Position numbers and translations under genes: made by a program. The notes below the pieces were generated by a model. It made no database searches. It saw nothing but the letters and a program-made list of their open reading frames with translations, and was not told the origin of the DNA. This document shows, piece after piece, positions 1 to 13,189 of a stretch of 64,000 nt of DNA. How positions within the stretch are numbered: position 1 is the first letter of the stretch; each line of letters opens with the position of its first letter. The DNA comes from Arctopsyche grandis (taxonomy: Eukaryota; Arthropoda; Insecta; Trichoptera; Hydropsychidae). The DNA lies in assembly GCF_051622035.1 (NCBI RefSeq), contig NC_135365.1, positions 20,789,501 to 20,853,500 of the forward strand, in the 5' to 3' direction.

Positions 1-309
<309 letters not shown>

Positions 310-2000
310 GATCAGTGGAATTTTTCGAATAGTGGATAACAGATTTATTAAGTCCCGTTCCGGTGGTGAGTGACGTCACACGGCGCCATTCCTCGTCCAT
401 CATCTCGGCCAACATCGAGCCTGCAACACGTGGCTCGACGTTGGCACACGTGGCACGGTGTGACACGTGGCACGCGCCGTCGGAAACCCGTCGAACGAAT
501 GAAAACCAAACCGGAAGCGATCCATTTGATTTTCAAGCGTTCGACGGGACTGGATCTGTTATCCGCTGTCCGAAAAATTTAACCACAAATATATAATAGA
601 TATAGGTATTAAAGAAAAACCCCTAGTGAAACTATGTGACGCAAAAAAGACACCTTATGAAAAAAAAGTTCAGTGAAATTATGATTTTTTTGAAAGATTT
701 CTTGTGATTTTTCGTGTAACCACCCCCTTCTGATTGTATATTTTATATAGAATTATCTAGTTAATGAAGAAAATATTTCAATGTAAATTATTATTATTAT
801 TAATTTAATCGATCGATTGGTGATGATGACGATGATGATGATGATGATATCCGTTCTATTCGAGAATAGCCTGTATTTAAATTATGTATTATTACTACAC
901 TATGGATCTTTGTAATTATGTAAGTGTTAATTGTATGTGTATTTTGATTAATTATTGTTCCAAAGTTTAATAATGAAAAAAAAAATGAAAATTGCAAATC
1001 ATGTGAGTGTTCGAAAGTGATCATAGTGATAAAGAGAATATTGATATATGTATTTGGAAAATTAAAAAGAAGAATGTCGTGACTTAAATTCATTTGGTTG
1101 AAAATTCTTCCCTTTTCTGCGATGTATATTTCAATTCGTTTTAATTATTTTTAAAGTTTTATTACAAAATTCTACACTTTGGTATTGATTCCGCAATCGT
1201 GTCATTTTAATTTTCAATTGATTCTTAATTATTAATAATTTTTTCATTGACAAAATAATTGTTAAGATATATTTAATGTATATCTTATATAATATTTAAA
1301 TTTGTTCGACTATTTTTTTCTATATTGACGCAAATTCGGAATAATACAGGGAATGAAATCGATATGTTGAAAATTTTTAATTTGCAATTAAATTCATTAA
1401 TAGTATTCTTAATGTCAAATTATTTGTAACCCATCCACTGCACTATTTATGTAATACTTTATTTCTTTTTAAACATCAATTTAATTATTTTTATGAAAAT
1501 TTAAGGCTTAGTGAACGTTTAAATTCGATGAAATCCATTCAGCATTATATGAGAGCTAGAATTTATTTTAATTGTGAATTATTCTTATGCTTATCAATGA
1601 GAGAATAGTTCAGTTTTATTGAACTAATAATTTTTATTAAATTGTTCATGTCTTAAATTGTAGATATGCTTTAATTGTTTTTTCGTCTGTCTCTTAATTT
1701 TTTTGTTTACTTTTTGAAATTGATCTGTTATTGTTGAGTTATTTTTTTTTTGTTTGCCATGTGTGAAATATATATGTACGTACGTGTAAAAGGAACGTGT
1801 GCTTTGCGCTCATTTTTTAATATCGTTTAAGAAAAATTGTGAAAAATACTTAAGTAGATCCTTTTGTACATATTTGATATAAATATAATTGAAAAAAATA
1901 TGCCATGTTGTATTTATATAAAAAATGGAAATATAGAGCCCAAATAGTACTTATTCGTAATTGTAGTACTTAAATAAATAATTAAAAAGGAAAGATGATA
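310..2000 (+). other. Scr 3' UTR (approximate end)
   Basis: Sequence after the Scr stop. The first 250 bases are GC-rich and hold a CRE-like TGACGTCA (371-378) and three CACGTG palindromes, each in a CACGTGGC context, at 427, 447 and 464. The rest is AT-rich. No AATAAA is seen until 1973-1978; others are at 2230-2235 and 2570-2575, so the transcript probably ends near 2.0-2.6 kb. A (GAT)n tract lies near 822-848. The 3' end is inferred from poly(A) signals only. Confidence 0.5.
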
Positions 2001-3962
2001 ATGAATAATTACATAAATGATGCGATGAAAACACGTAAGATCTTTGTATGATAATAATTATAATAGCAAAGTCAGAAATGTAAAAACACAAAAAAAATCT
2101 AAAAAAAAAAAAACCAACGCTTTTTAGAAAGTGTCTTTTGCCAAATTTATTCGCGGCGAATCCGATGGCGTCTATTTCTTAAAATATAGGTCGAATATCT
2201 CAAACATGAAACATTGAATTATTCAATGTAATAAATCCGCGGATTCGTCAGCCTCGGAAATTTCAAATTCAAAACGTGTTTTCTCTTATTAAAACCATCT
2301 TGTTTGTGTGCGTGTACGTTTATCGATATATTGTTGTAATGCATATTTCTTCTCCTATAATTTCCAAATTCGAAGCCAAAGTAAAGTTATAATATACATA
2401 CAGACTTACACTTTCATCGCATTCGTGAATAGCTAGACGTACATACGTACGTAAACACAATACAGACCGTACACGTGCAAACACACGTGTGCAATCTGAA
2501 ACGTGTCTACGTACAAAATCAATGGTTCAAACTATTACTTGAAAAAATCTATGAAGGCATATTTCTATAAATAAAAAAAAAAAATGTTTGTGATTGATAT
2601 ATACATAGTTGGTATTCTCAAGTAGCTGGTTTTTACCTAAATAGTTTTATTTATTTATATATATGTATTATATAATTAAAAAAGATCAAAATATAAATAA
2701 AATGGGATGTTTAAAAAACGAAAGTTCAACGCAATTGTATATTAAATTATATTGAAGGATCGTAATGAATAAATGTAGGGATTTGTACAAACATAATCAT
2801 ATTTGAAATTGTATGATTGGTTAGTTCAAAAAAAAAAAATTTAAATTGTATCAAAAAAAATAAAATAAAATTAGAAGCCTTTGCAGTTGAACCATTATTG
2901 CAATAAGTCAAAAAAAAATAACAACTTTTCCGTTTTGTATTATTCGTTTATTAAATTAGAAGAAGAATAAATAACAAAACTGCTATTCATTCCATGTAAA
3001 GCTACGAATATATTGTATCGTATTATTATAAATATATATATAAATAAATTATTATCGTGTAAGTAACTTAAAAGTGATTGATATACACACATTATGAAAT
3101 AAATCAATATAATAAAATGATTACAAAGTACAAACACAATATTTTCATTTTTTTTATCTCACTCCATATACAACATGTGTAATTGTCGACGGTGGCTTTT
3201 TTGTGTGTTGCGAAATTTTCCACATTTCCAGCGGGATTTTCCACGCTTTCAATTAGCGACGAATCGTCGAAATCAATTAATCGTAAACGACCATAACATG
3301 TTCAGCGGGTTATGGCCGAACAAAAACCTTTTGGAAGAGGTCCGCTTGTCAGCCGGTAAAAAGAGACTTTGATAGTATTGAAAAATGATTAATGAACGAA
3401 ATCGCAATGAGACGGCAGGGAACAATGTCACACACCTACCTTCGAGCTGGACCAGTGCGTCGAAGCCTAATTTAATATTTTCAATTCATTCCGAAACACT
3501 TTCTCTATAAGTCTATATAACATATAGTACCTATGAAGGCAGTTGCAATATGCGGCAAGGATCAAGAAAATGAATTTGCTACACATGGACCGCCCGCAGG
3601 GCCGAGCTGGTGTCCAGCTGAGCAAAGCATATCTCGTTCAATAATTCATAATTAATTCATGTCGATGTATTTTCCTAGGGAAATTGTAGTAGGGAGCCAA
3701 TTATAGTCATTGATTCAATAATGTATTAGCCTAGAATATTTTCCTTGAAGTTATTAAATTGCGTCTAATATTTAAGTGGCACACATTGTAGCACGTGCAA
3801 TTATGTTCTACATATAAATTGGCACGGAGAGTAAAACTTCAAGGTTGATGCAAAACTATATATGTACATATGTAGATTAATTCAAAAAATAAAGTTCTTC
3901 TTAATTATTTTTTTTTATATTATTGTATACACTTGTGTTTCGGTTTTGATATTATCATCATT
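2001..3962. other. AT-rich intergenic DNA
   Basis: No open frame here resembles a protein. The DNA is AT-rich with homopolymer runs and TATGTA-like microsatellites. A moderately GC-rich patch at 3180-3480 and another around 3580-3630 show no recognisable gene. Confidence 0.5.
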
Positions 3963-4094
3963 AGAGGAAGGACCGGAAGCGCGCCGTCTATTGTTCCATT
4001 ATTGTAAATGCTTTGTAAAAAAGGTTCGGCAAACCTTTAACAATGCACTTACAACATGTGAACAATGAACAGCGCGCTCTGGGTCCGCTCTTTA
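3963..4094 (+). mobile_element. 132-bp foldback MITE (family A)
   Basis: Starts AGAGGAAGGACCGG and ends TCCGCTCTTTA, with an imperfect internal inverted repeat (ATTGTTC...GAACAAT, TTGTAAAT...ATTTACAA-like). Flanked by 9-bp repeats ATCATCATT (3954-3962) and ATCATCATC (4095-4103), so it landed in the ATC-rich tail of the adjoining RTE fragment. Exactly the same length as other copies in this window. Confidence 0.8.
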
Positions 4095-4103
4095 ATCATC
4101 ATC

Positions 4104-4553
4104 ATCACCATCCACTGCTGGATGAAAGCCTTTCCAACACGCTTCCACTCGTCTCTGTTTTGCGCAACTCTCAATCAACTCACTCCACACATTTTCCTAA
4201 TTACGTCTACCCATCTTCCCTGCTACCTTCCTTTTACCCTTTTGCATTCTCTCGGGTACCATTCTAGCACTTATTTTGTCCACCTTTCGTTCATTACGTG
4301 GCCCGTCCATTGCCATTTCAATCTCTTTAATCTATCTACTATGTCCACTACCTTTGTCATACTTCTCACCCATGTATTCCGTTTCCTGTCTTTCCTCGTT
4401 ATGCCGAGCAAACAGCGTTCCATACTTCTTTGAGTGCTTTGGACTTTGTGTAGCATCTTGGCGTTCAATGTCCTAGTTTCACACCCATACGTCATCACTG
4501 GCATAACGCATTGATCGAAGATCTTTTTCTTCAGACACAGTGGCATTTTTTAT
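4104..4553 (-). pseudogene. RTE-type non-LTR retrotransposon, 3' end of reverse transcriptase
   Basis: On the minus strand, 4546 to 4271 reads as the C-terminal end of an endonuclease-reverse transcriptase: MTYGCET, LNAKMLHKVQSTQRSMERCLLGI, then DRKRNTWVRSMTKVVDIV and LKWQWTGHV. Downstream, on the left, is a frame-broken 3' end closing on an ATC/GAT repeat, as RTE elements do. It is a 5'-truncated dead copy. Three related fragments occur at 9,454, 9,900 and 31,625. Confidence 0.75.
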
Positions 4554-5149
4554 TCTAACCTATCCTATCCATCCTAATTTCATACGTCTCTTTATAAAAA
4601 AATATATAATAATTAAACAATATGACCATTCCCGTTGAAAAATACTTAAATACAAAAAAAATGTATGAATATTTATTTTAATGTTTAAAATAATTTCTTA
4701 AAGATATTTAATAAATAACTAATATTACGAAACTTAACCTTACATCCATCCCTTTATTATATAATATAACGATAAAAAAATAATCAATTGAACAAAAATT
4801 GAACCATATATATCTATATGTATGTGACTCCAGATCGATCGTTTCCTATCAGAGATCTGACATAATTATATAACCGCTACCGGCAGTACCGAAGGTTGAA
4901 CATTGACAAAATACCGATGGAATCGGTATTAGAATCCCTAGCCAACGAGTGCGTCATTATCATATTATGTTTTTGGTACTACTTATATTCCTCAGTTACA
5001 TACATAGGTATACATATAGATTCATCTGTGACGAATATTCTAGTGTCTTTTCAAACAAAAATTATAGTACAATTAAAACGCGATTTACTCCATATAATTT
5101 GGTTCTATAATTAATTTAACAACGCATCATAGATTCATCTATGGATACA
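4554..5149. other. AT-rich intergenic DNA
   Basis: Nothing recognisable; short AT microsatellites only. Confidence 0.4.
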
Positions 5150-5470
5150 TTTTTGATAAACTTACATTTTCGGAGCATTTTTTATTTAAATCGTCAAATT
5201 TCGAGAGACTCAAAAACTCGAAATTTGCCAGACATTTATGGACAAATTTGAAAACTCGAAAATTGCGAGAAGTGGGTAAAGATTACCAAATTGTCGGAAC
5301 CGTTTCAATGAAAATCAGATAAATTGGCAAACTCTGATAGGAAACGATCGACCTGGAGTCACAAACCAAGGTCTGGCCAGCATCAACCAGTGGGACTCGA
5401 ACCCACGACTACTATAATCGAAAGTATATATGCAAACACTAGTTGCATACATTTAACCGCGCTGCTGGTT
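5150..5470 (-). mobile_element. tRNA-derived SINE (family S)
   Basis: On the minus strand the head reads AACCAGCAGC, then an A-box-like stretch and the B-box GGGTTCGAGTCC, followed by the body shared by all family-S copies (GGCCAGACCTTGGTTTGTGA, GTCGATCGTTTCCTATCAGA, TGCCAATTTATCTGATTTTC). The head overlaps an inverted repeat (about 5440-5456 with 5467-5483). Confidence 0.75.
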
Positions 5471-5483
5471 AAATGTATGCAAC

Positions 5484-8400
5484 TCAAAAATAGTATTAAA
5501 ATGAATTTCAATTCAGCTGTTTTATATTATATATAACTTGTAATCAAAAATATAATATATGATCTCGTTACACACCTGAATAAAATATGTAAGTATTTCA
5601 CCCAAAAATAATTGAAATATCGGCGCACATTCCGAGTGTGCAACATATTTGGGAGCAGTCTGCTCACTGAACTGTATCCGTTAACAGGGTCGAACTAACC
5701 TAGGCAAAAAAATACGCTTTGAAATTGATGGATTAAATATTTGAAGTGTTGTGTGATCCCGTGACGTAACCCCCTTTTGTCCCTACAAATATATTATGAT
5801 CGATAATAAATAGTCGCATGTCGAAAACTACACTAGAATTACTATGTACTTACTTATTGATCTTTTATTTCATTTATTTCTCAAGTATTATACATACATC
5901 GGGTGCATAATTTTATCATCGATTTTAAACAGCCTCGCAACACCGTGGGCTGTTCGAATTTAACAGAAATAATATACATCATATATTATCAACAATCGGA
6001 TACGTTTAAAGAACAGTCGAATTCAATCAACTTTGCGTATCTCGATGTTGAATATGTATACGAACATTAAAAACGATTAGTTTGAAAAGTCAAGCGCCTC
6101 TCAAACGGTAAAAACACGACAAAGAACCTTCGGCCCGGTCCAGGATAACAGGTAAGACAATGCGATTTTAGATCCTGGCAGGTATTCACAATAATAAGTT
6201 GACACAATGACTAATGATCCATAAAGTGATGCTGTTTGTACGTACCCTTTTAAATACGTTCACGACCGAACCGACCGTCTCTTTTGCATATGTCCTTTAT
6301 TCGGATTTAAATAATGGATTCGTTCTTATTTTTACTCGGAACACGATACGTTTATATATTCTATTCAGTACAAAAATTAGCCAAGTTCCAATTACAAACA
6401 TCATAAAATTTTCAACGTCAAATTTCAATATATTTAATTTAATAGTTTAATAATTGTTTTCACTACAATTGAATAACAAATTCATCACTTTTAATATTCA
6501 TTTTTTATATATAATTCTTCATGGAAAAAATATTATAAATAGCATGCGTAGTTGTTCGCGTATTGAGAAAATTTTATTCGCGCATAATGCGTCCCGCTCA
6601 CGCTCGTTTTATTGCCTGGTTCTGGTTATTTTCTTTTATGGTATTAACATTTAAATATGCGATACGTCAGACGGGGGACATCAATAAAGTCCCTGCGGTC
6701 CAAAGAATTGAGACTTAACCTCAAGTTGGCCGGTTGTGTCAGCGCATGCATCAATCATCAAATGTCTTTCGTTCTATCAAACATTACGTCGACTTGGCGA
6801 GCTCGCATCGCGTTGCTCAAACTGTGTGGCGTAAGCTTAGATCTCCCTCTATCAATGTCGTGGAAAATATTTGATATCATTGAAAAAAAATATAATTCAA
6901 ATGAACACCTTGAAAAATATCCCATTTTCTATCGAAGAAATGCAGTCCAATGTTTGAATTGAGTTATTATATTAATTAATAATTAAAAATAAAATGTTAT
7001 CTCCATATTTCAATAGTTTGTATACTGGTCTAAATATTGAATAAATAAATTCGTAAAATTTTAAATAGATTTGTGAAAAAGTTTGAATGTCTTTAGAGCG
7101 AACGCGAACCGTAGCTACCGTAGCGTGTCGCGGTACTTGTGTTTTCTTCGGATTCTCGTCAAGTTCATGTAATATTTATGACTTTTGTATCGTGATCTGC
7201 AGACATGAACAGTCATCAGAATACATATATTTCATAAGAATATGCTGAAAATTCTCATACTCAATAAAGCATAAAAAAATCTTGCCATTTCTTTCGAACA
7301 TGTGAACATCATATTTTTTTTCCTCAATAAAAATTATATAATATTCTACGCTTATTATTTTCCCGGTGAATATTTAGTTTATTTTCTTTTTTACAGCTGA
7401 AAGCCTTATCTTGGATGCTGGAAAGCTTTTTCTGATAGCCCTCTGGCCGAGCTTTTCAACGTTACTGCATAACGGCAGGTGATAGTTTGTTAAAACGTTT
7501 TTTACACTCGGAACAGATGTCTAGCTACTGCAACTTGTAAAATGTATTTTAGTTTGCTTTGAATTACAACAAAATTATAAATATATTATTTTAAAACTAC
7601 ACGTATTCTGTATATACTTATATATATTTATCACCAATATAAGCATTATTTGTATGTAATAATAACATTCAAAAATGCCCAACCGTATCATAAACGTTTG
7701 TACCGAAACAGGATCAAAACTTATATAATAAAAAAATAGCTAGAGCCAATTACAAGTTTTTAGTAGTTATAATTTTGAATATTTTAATATCCTATTTAAT
7801 TAATATTTTTCAAGCAATAAAATTAATTTATCATTTAATTATTATTACATTTATAACAAAACAATTCTAAAACTATTTATTTCTTAGTGGAAAATTTTCC
7901 AAAAATCTTTGTAAATAAATTTTCTATTGATCAATAGATGTCACTTAAAACAAACTCCATTTTGATCATAGTTAAGATTCAAACCGACAATTATTGATGT
8001 AAAAAAAATTAAATCAAAATGGTAGTTTCAACATAAAATCAATCAATATTATTAACTTTCGTACAACATACAAAAATTACATAAAATATGCTATATGCTA
8101 TATAATAATATGCTATATAAAAAAAAATCTTTATTCTATCAAAATATGTTTATAAAAATTGAATATTTAAAAAAATATCCAATGATTTCGATTAATATAA
8201 CCCAAAATAATTCAATTCAATCAACTTGATTGGACAAAATCTAAACAGAACAAAACAAGATAAAAGAAGAAACGTCAATCAAACACACCAAAATTCCTAC
8301 CATTGGTCGAGAATTAGACCATTCAACCAATAGAAGACCACCATCCATACACCACTTGCTAATTTACTTTTTGCAACACTTACATAAATGCAATTCAACA

Positions 8401-8635
8401 TCCCACACTAGGCTCGTTGCAGCATATTGAATCAATAAAACAATCACGAACACCGGTGACAAATCTTTTCTTTCATAAATGTTGGCTTTCTATTCGGTTG
8501 ATACTATTAAAAAGCAAAATTTCAACAGATAGTATTAAAAATTAAATAAATAAATAAATTTTTTTTTTTAATTGCGCAAGGGTCATAATGGGATAGTGAT
8601 ACTGATGAAAGTGGTGGGGTGAGACCCGACGAATT
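5484..8635. other. AT-rich intergenic DNA with a unique island near 6650-6860
   Basis: Mostly AT-rich and non-coding. At 6657-6860 a GC-richer unique stretch contains ATCAATCATC-like sites resembling Exd/Hox composite sites, which is only suggestive. No coding frame or RNA recognised. Confidence 0.4.
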
Positions 8636-8812
8636 GCGATGGTGACGTAGTGGGGCGGCGGCCGTTGCCATGGGGACCCGCCCCGGCGCCCCACCTCCCC
8701 CTCACTCCCCCTGGGCCCCCGCAGCATCCCGCCCTGCGCACAAACCGACAGCTGCGCTCGAACCGCGCACGCCCCTGACTATTGTGCTCACAGGATCAAG
8801 ATCAGCAGGTAA
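8636..8812 (+). promoter_or_regulatory. GC-rich island; possible short exon or regulatory element
   Basis: Abrupt GC-rich block inside AT-rich DNA, with C-rich tracts and GTTGCCATGGGGAC at 8665. It ends in CTCACAG/GATCAAGATCAGCAG/GTAATATC, which has the form of an acceptor, a 15-base microexon and a donor, or simply a donor at the end of a longer exon. No conserved protein is read in any frame. Function unknown. Confidence 0.3.
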
Positions 8813-9453
8813 TATCATTCTATATGCCTCATCTTTTAACATTCTAAAAACTTTTATCTCGATGTAAAATTCGCGTTTGAATTTTAAATGAGTTAGTGGT
8901 ACAGCTGATTTTAATGTGTGCGCGCTTTGTGCAACAATATGGGCGAAATGTATCGAGTATTGATTTACATATAAAATGTAATAGATTCTTTAACGACACT
9001 ATTATAATTCGTACTTTATTTAAATTGCATATTGCACTCACATATGTATGTACAATATAAGTATTCGAAAAGGTTCCGGTGTGATGGCTAATTTTTTTCG
9101 AAATATATAGATGTCGTATGCTACTACTTCTTTTCGCCTCATATCGATTCAGTTTGTAATTATGAAAATAAATATAAATAATACATTACATTGTACATTC
9201 GAATTCAAATGCGTATACAAAATCATCATCTAAATTAAATAATATATTTTCGACTGTTTCGAATTAGCCTTAGTATCGACTAGAAGCTAGTATGAAAAGT
9301 TTTCGTTTATTATTATATTATTTAGCATATATTCGACGTTAAAATCTCTAATTCATTGGTTTGCATGAAGTGATTATAAATTTATAACTAATAGGATGCT
9401 TAATGCATTTTTTTGATCGGAATAAAACTACACGATTAAAAAAATAAAATAAA
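8813..9453. other. AT-rich intergenic DNA
   Basis: Nothing recognisable. Confidence 0.4.
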
Positions 9454-9780
9454 TTGTACGGCAAATCATCATTATCGTCAATTCGCCTCTGTTTTGGTCA
9501 ACTCTCGTTCACACATGTTTTTCTAATTTCATCCACCTACCTCTCCTGTGGCCTTCCGTGCCCCCTTTTACATTCTCTCGGATACCATTCGAGCACTTCT
9601 TTCGTCCGTTTATCGAGCTACGTGACTCGGCCGTTGTCATTTCAGTCTCTTTTACTACCCTTGTCATACTTTTCACCCCATGTATTCCATTTTATATATC
9701 TCCTCGTTATGCCGGGCATGTAGCATTCCGTACTGCTTTGAGTGCAGCATTCTGGCATTCAATGCCCAAGTTTTGCATTC
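9454..9780 (-). pseudogene. RTE-type LINE 3' fragment
   Basis: Same 3' region as the 4.1-4.5 kb fragment, strongly decayed. On the plus strand it shows the shared blocks ATTCTCTCGGATACCATTCG and the complement of the Met-Glu-Arg region near 9716. It is cut on the right by a family-A MITE at 9791. Confidence 0.6.
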
Positions 9781-9790
9781 AGTCATCACT

Positions 9791-9891
9791 AGTCACCGGA
9801 GCCTGAGGGGGCCGTGTATTGTTCAAAGGTTGGAAATGCATTGTTAAAGGTTTGCCGAACAATGGATAGCACTGTGACTATCCTACCTCTA
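9791..9891 (-). mobile_element. Family-A MITE, internally deleted
   Basis: Minus-orientation copy (AGTCACCGG...CCTACCTCTA), shorter than 132 bp. Flanked by GTCATCACT on both sides (9782-9790 and 9892-9900), and inserted in the GTCATCACT that the RTE fragments at 4.5 kb also carry. This shows the 9-bp target duplication cleanly. Confidence 0.75.
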
Positions 9892-10405
9892 GTCATCACT
9901 GGCAAGACACGTTGATTAAAGATCTTTTTCTTCAGGCAAAGTAGCATTTTTTCCTTCTCATCTCACACGTTTTTCTAATTTCATCCACCCATCTATACTG
10001 TGGCCTTATTTGCACTCTTTTACATTCTCTCGAGTACCATTCGAGAACTTTTTTCGTCCATTCTTCTAGCTACTTGGCCCGCCCATTGCCATTTCAATCT
10101 CTTTATTCTCTTCATTATATCAACTACCCTTGTCTTATTTCTCACCCACGTACCCCGTTTTCTATCTCTCAACTATGCTGAACATACAGTGTATATAATA
10201 CATTCTGGCATTCAATACCCAAGTTTTGCATCTTCACTGGCAAGACTGGCAATTTTTTCCATCTCATCCCAAACATTTTTTAATTTCATCCACTTATCTG
10301 CCCTATGGTCTTCCTTGCACCCTTTTATAATCCCTCTGGTACCGTTCGAGCACTTCTTTTGCCCATCTATCGCCCGTTATTCTAGCTACATGACACGCTA
10401 ATTTC
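9892..10405 (-). pseudogene. RTE-type LINE fragments continued
   Basis: Continues the RTE 3' sequence past the MITE, then repeats the same 3' region (ATTCTCTCGAGTACCATTCG near 10024, and a third partial repeat near 10320). Two or three overlapping dead copies. Confidence 0.55.
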
Positions 10406-12699
10406 CATTTCTACATATAATATACAAATTGAATGTGTAATTTATTCTAAAATACATATACAGCAATTACATTTAATTATTATGTATATGTATATACGCG
10501 ATTAGGATAAAATTTAATCATCGTTTTTAAATTTTAACTAGTAAGTATGCCAGCAATTAGGTACGAACTTTGTTATTAAACATTTACAACGTCGTTAAAT
10601 TTACGCTTAACCTCGTTGTAAAAATCAAAATTAAATACAACGAAAAATCGCAAAGAGTTTGTGGCGATCATCCAAATCTGCCAATTTTCCCCATCGAGTT
10701 CGAGCAACCTCAGCGACACGACGACAGGGTTAGGGTTGCCAAACTCTCGGCAATTTAGTGTATTCGATATTTTTTATTATTTTTATTACACATCCAACAA
10801 TGAAAGTCGTCGAGTGCCCACTTATTACAATTTATGAGTCGCGTTTTTCGCATTTATACCGCGTTTGTATCGCCACTCGGTGTGAAATACACGCGGCTAT
10901 GCGATACCTAAAAACTATTGCGTATGTGTTTTTGGCGAGATACGACTGAGCAGCCCTGGCTCAGACAGAAGGGCAAGATATAAAAACGGCCATAAATCTT
11001 CCAAAAATGCCGTAGCAGCCGCCGCCAGGACCTGAACCAAGGTTAACCGCCTTTTGTGTTTGCCAAAGGAAACCTCGACCGTTGCATCGCTTTATGACTT
11101 TCGGCGAGTGGGTCTTTCTCGCCGACTTTGTCCTTTTATCAGCTTGTTCTGATTTCGGAGAATTCAGATCGATACTGAATTATGCACCTTTGAAATCAAG
11201 GGCGTATCCCTCGAGACTGGGAGCACTGCAACAACCCCTCTTTTGTATCACAGATGTGATATTTTATCATTATAATTTGAAACGAATTTAGCTTTAAATT
11301 ATTTATGAATATAAAGAACATTGTTTTGAAAAAAATCTAATCAACCCATTTTAGGTATACATTTTTATATGTACAATATAATAACTTATTATATTGTACA
11401 TATAAAAATAATAATAAGCTTACATTTTTTGAGTTTACAGGTTTTACTTACGACTTTCTAAATAATTCGTAAGAAAAATGTGCAGGAGCTAAAAAATAAT
11501 AAACCTAATAGATTGTCTTATGTATGTATGTATATATGTATGTCTTAAAGGACAGAATATTTTTGGAACAATTCATAAAATTAAATTTATGGTCCATCAG
11601 AGTCATTAATGCTATCAGTGTTTGATTTCCATTTGTTAATAGCTACCCGAATCATGTGAAATCTACCCCTGAAAAATGCTATGATAAATATTTACCATGC
11701 AATACTCCACAACAGTTACATAGAAACAGAAAATGGACTATTTCCCACAAAACGATTACACGCACGTGTTTCCTCGGGTTTTTTTTATGTACTATTGATT
11801 TTTTGTTTGCGAGATCTTCCTGTGAGTAATACTCGTGCGAGAAGTACTCGTGTGGGTAATACTCGTGTGTGAAAAAAAAACGTTCCGCTTAAATTTAGCA
11901 ACTTACAGCTTTGTATGGCCAAATAAAATCATCGGTGGCGCATTTTTCAAACATTCCTTAATTTTTACACACATTGAGAATCCCTGGGAACCTCTAAATG
12001 TAAAAAAAATATTTGGGTTAAATTAATCGTTGTAAGGAACGGGGAAAAACTATCAGCTGTCCTTTCTATGCATTTTACGCTTACCCCAACTGCTGCATTA
12101 CGATATTAATAATAAAAAATGATACATTTGACAAGAATCGTTACGAAAAGAATATGATAAACACTAATTTGGTTTGTTTCAAAAATAATCGCAATATAAT
12201 TACATAGTTTGAAATACATATCATATATGCCTAAGAAAAACTGTTTTGTCATGGCCTACCATCTGCCTACATATAAATTCGTATATTTATTTTGGTATAT
12301 TAGATAACAGTTGAGTCCTTATCCGTCCTTGACCATGGCCGCAAGGAAGCTCTGACGATAATGGCGGCTAGATCAGTATCTGGTTGTTGCGTGTTTGTAA
12401 ACATCGGCTGTTTTGTGTATGTGAGTCAGTGGGGCAAAAGCGACCTCAACGTGACTCGTCAGAACCTCAGGTAACCGGTACAGATCCCTCTCCTAGCCGT
12501 TAGGGTACACCTAGGATGAACTAGACAATCGTCAAAGATCTCAAGTACCAGATGACTATTTTCAATATCGTAAAACGGTAAAAATTGACCTCTGACAGGA
12601 TTATATTGAAAGGGTATGTCGGCTCATTCGTAAATTGTCAAAGACCTTTTAAAATTTTTCATCATTTTCCTTATCAATTAGACAATACTAACAGAAAGA
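10406..12699. other. Intergenic DNA with one unique GC-richer stretch
   Basis: 10,580-11,250 is unique, GC-richer DNA with GATATAAAAACGGCCATAAA (10977), which combines a TATA-like and a Hox-like TAA-type motif, but no protein. A perfect AT palindrome sits at 11361-11409. The rest is AT-rich. At 12,300-12,540 there is more unique GC-richer sequence, unrecognised. Confidence 0.35.
11361..11409. repeat. Perfect 49-bp palindrome
   Basis: 24-bp arms (ATTTTTATATGTACAATATA... and its exact complement) around a single central C at 11385. No mismatch. Confidence 0.95.
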
Positions 12700-12770
12700 A
12701 AGTAGGTGGCTAGTTTTGCGAGAAACTGTTTCAATAATTAAATCAGGTAAATTGGCAAACTCTCGATCAA
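12700..12770 (-). mobile_element. SINE family S fragment
   Basis: Retains only the body motifs GAAACTGTTTCAATAATTAA and AAATTGGCAAACTCT-like sequence in minus orientation. Head and tail lost. Confidence 0.5.
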
Positions 12771-12772
12771 CT

Positions 12773-13035
12773 TAGGGCGAAATCACACAGCGGTGAATGT
12801 GGCACGTGGTTTTTTTTAGATAGTTTTAAACATATAGAAAAAATGTGACGTTCATGGCACAAGGTGAAACACGTCTTTTCAAAACGACACTTTCGACCCA
12901 TGTCGTTGAAATTGTATGCTAGTATTTATCCTTGCTTGACAGTGATCTATACCAAAACGACCCTTTGGACCATTTTCGGTAAAATTTTATCCTTGCTTGA
13001 CAGTAATCGATAACGAATATGGGATACATCGTTAT
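12773..13035 (+). mobile_element. Family-B foldback element, degenerate
   Basis: Begins TAGGGCGAAATCACACAGCG, the terminal repeat of family B, with the internal block TTTTTAGATAGTTTTAAACAT and a GATAACG...TACATCGTTATCG region. The right end is not clear. Confidence 0.5.
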
Positions 13036-13079
13036 CGTTATTAAACACAGTTATTAAATATCCAAGTCTAAACAGCAGC

Positions 13080-13175
13080 ACCGCAGAAATACTTCAAATC
13101 ATACAGCGTATAATTCTTTTCAATAGATGTCTAACCAGGGTTCGAACCTGAGACCTTTCAGTCGTTAGCAATATA
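13080..13175 (-). mobile_element. tRNA-like SINE head
   Basis: The minus strand shows TTGCTAACGACTGAAAGGTC and the B-box AGGTTCGAACCC, close to AGCAGCACCGCAGA. A tRNA-derived SINE relic rather than a tRNA gene, because no closed cloverleaf can be drawn. Confidence 0.45.
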
Positions 13176-13189
13176 CGCTAAAACGAACA

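Noticed and set aside
10000-10401. 133-aa plus-strand frame
   Set aside because: It is the antisense of decayed RTE retrotransposon sequence.
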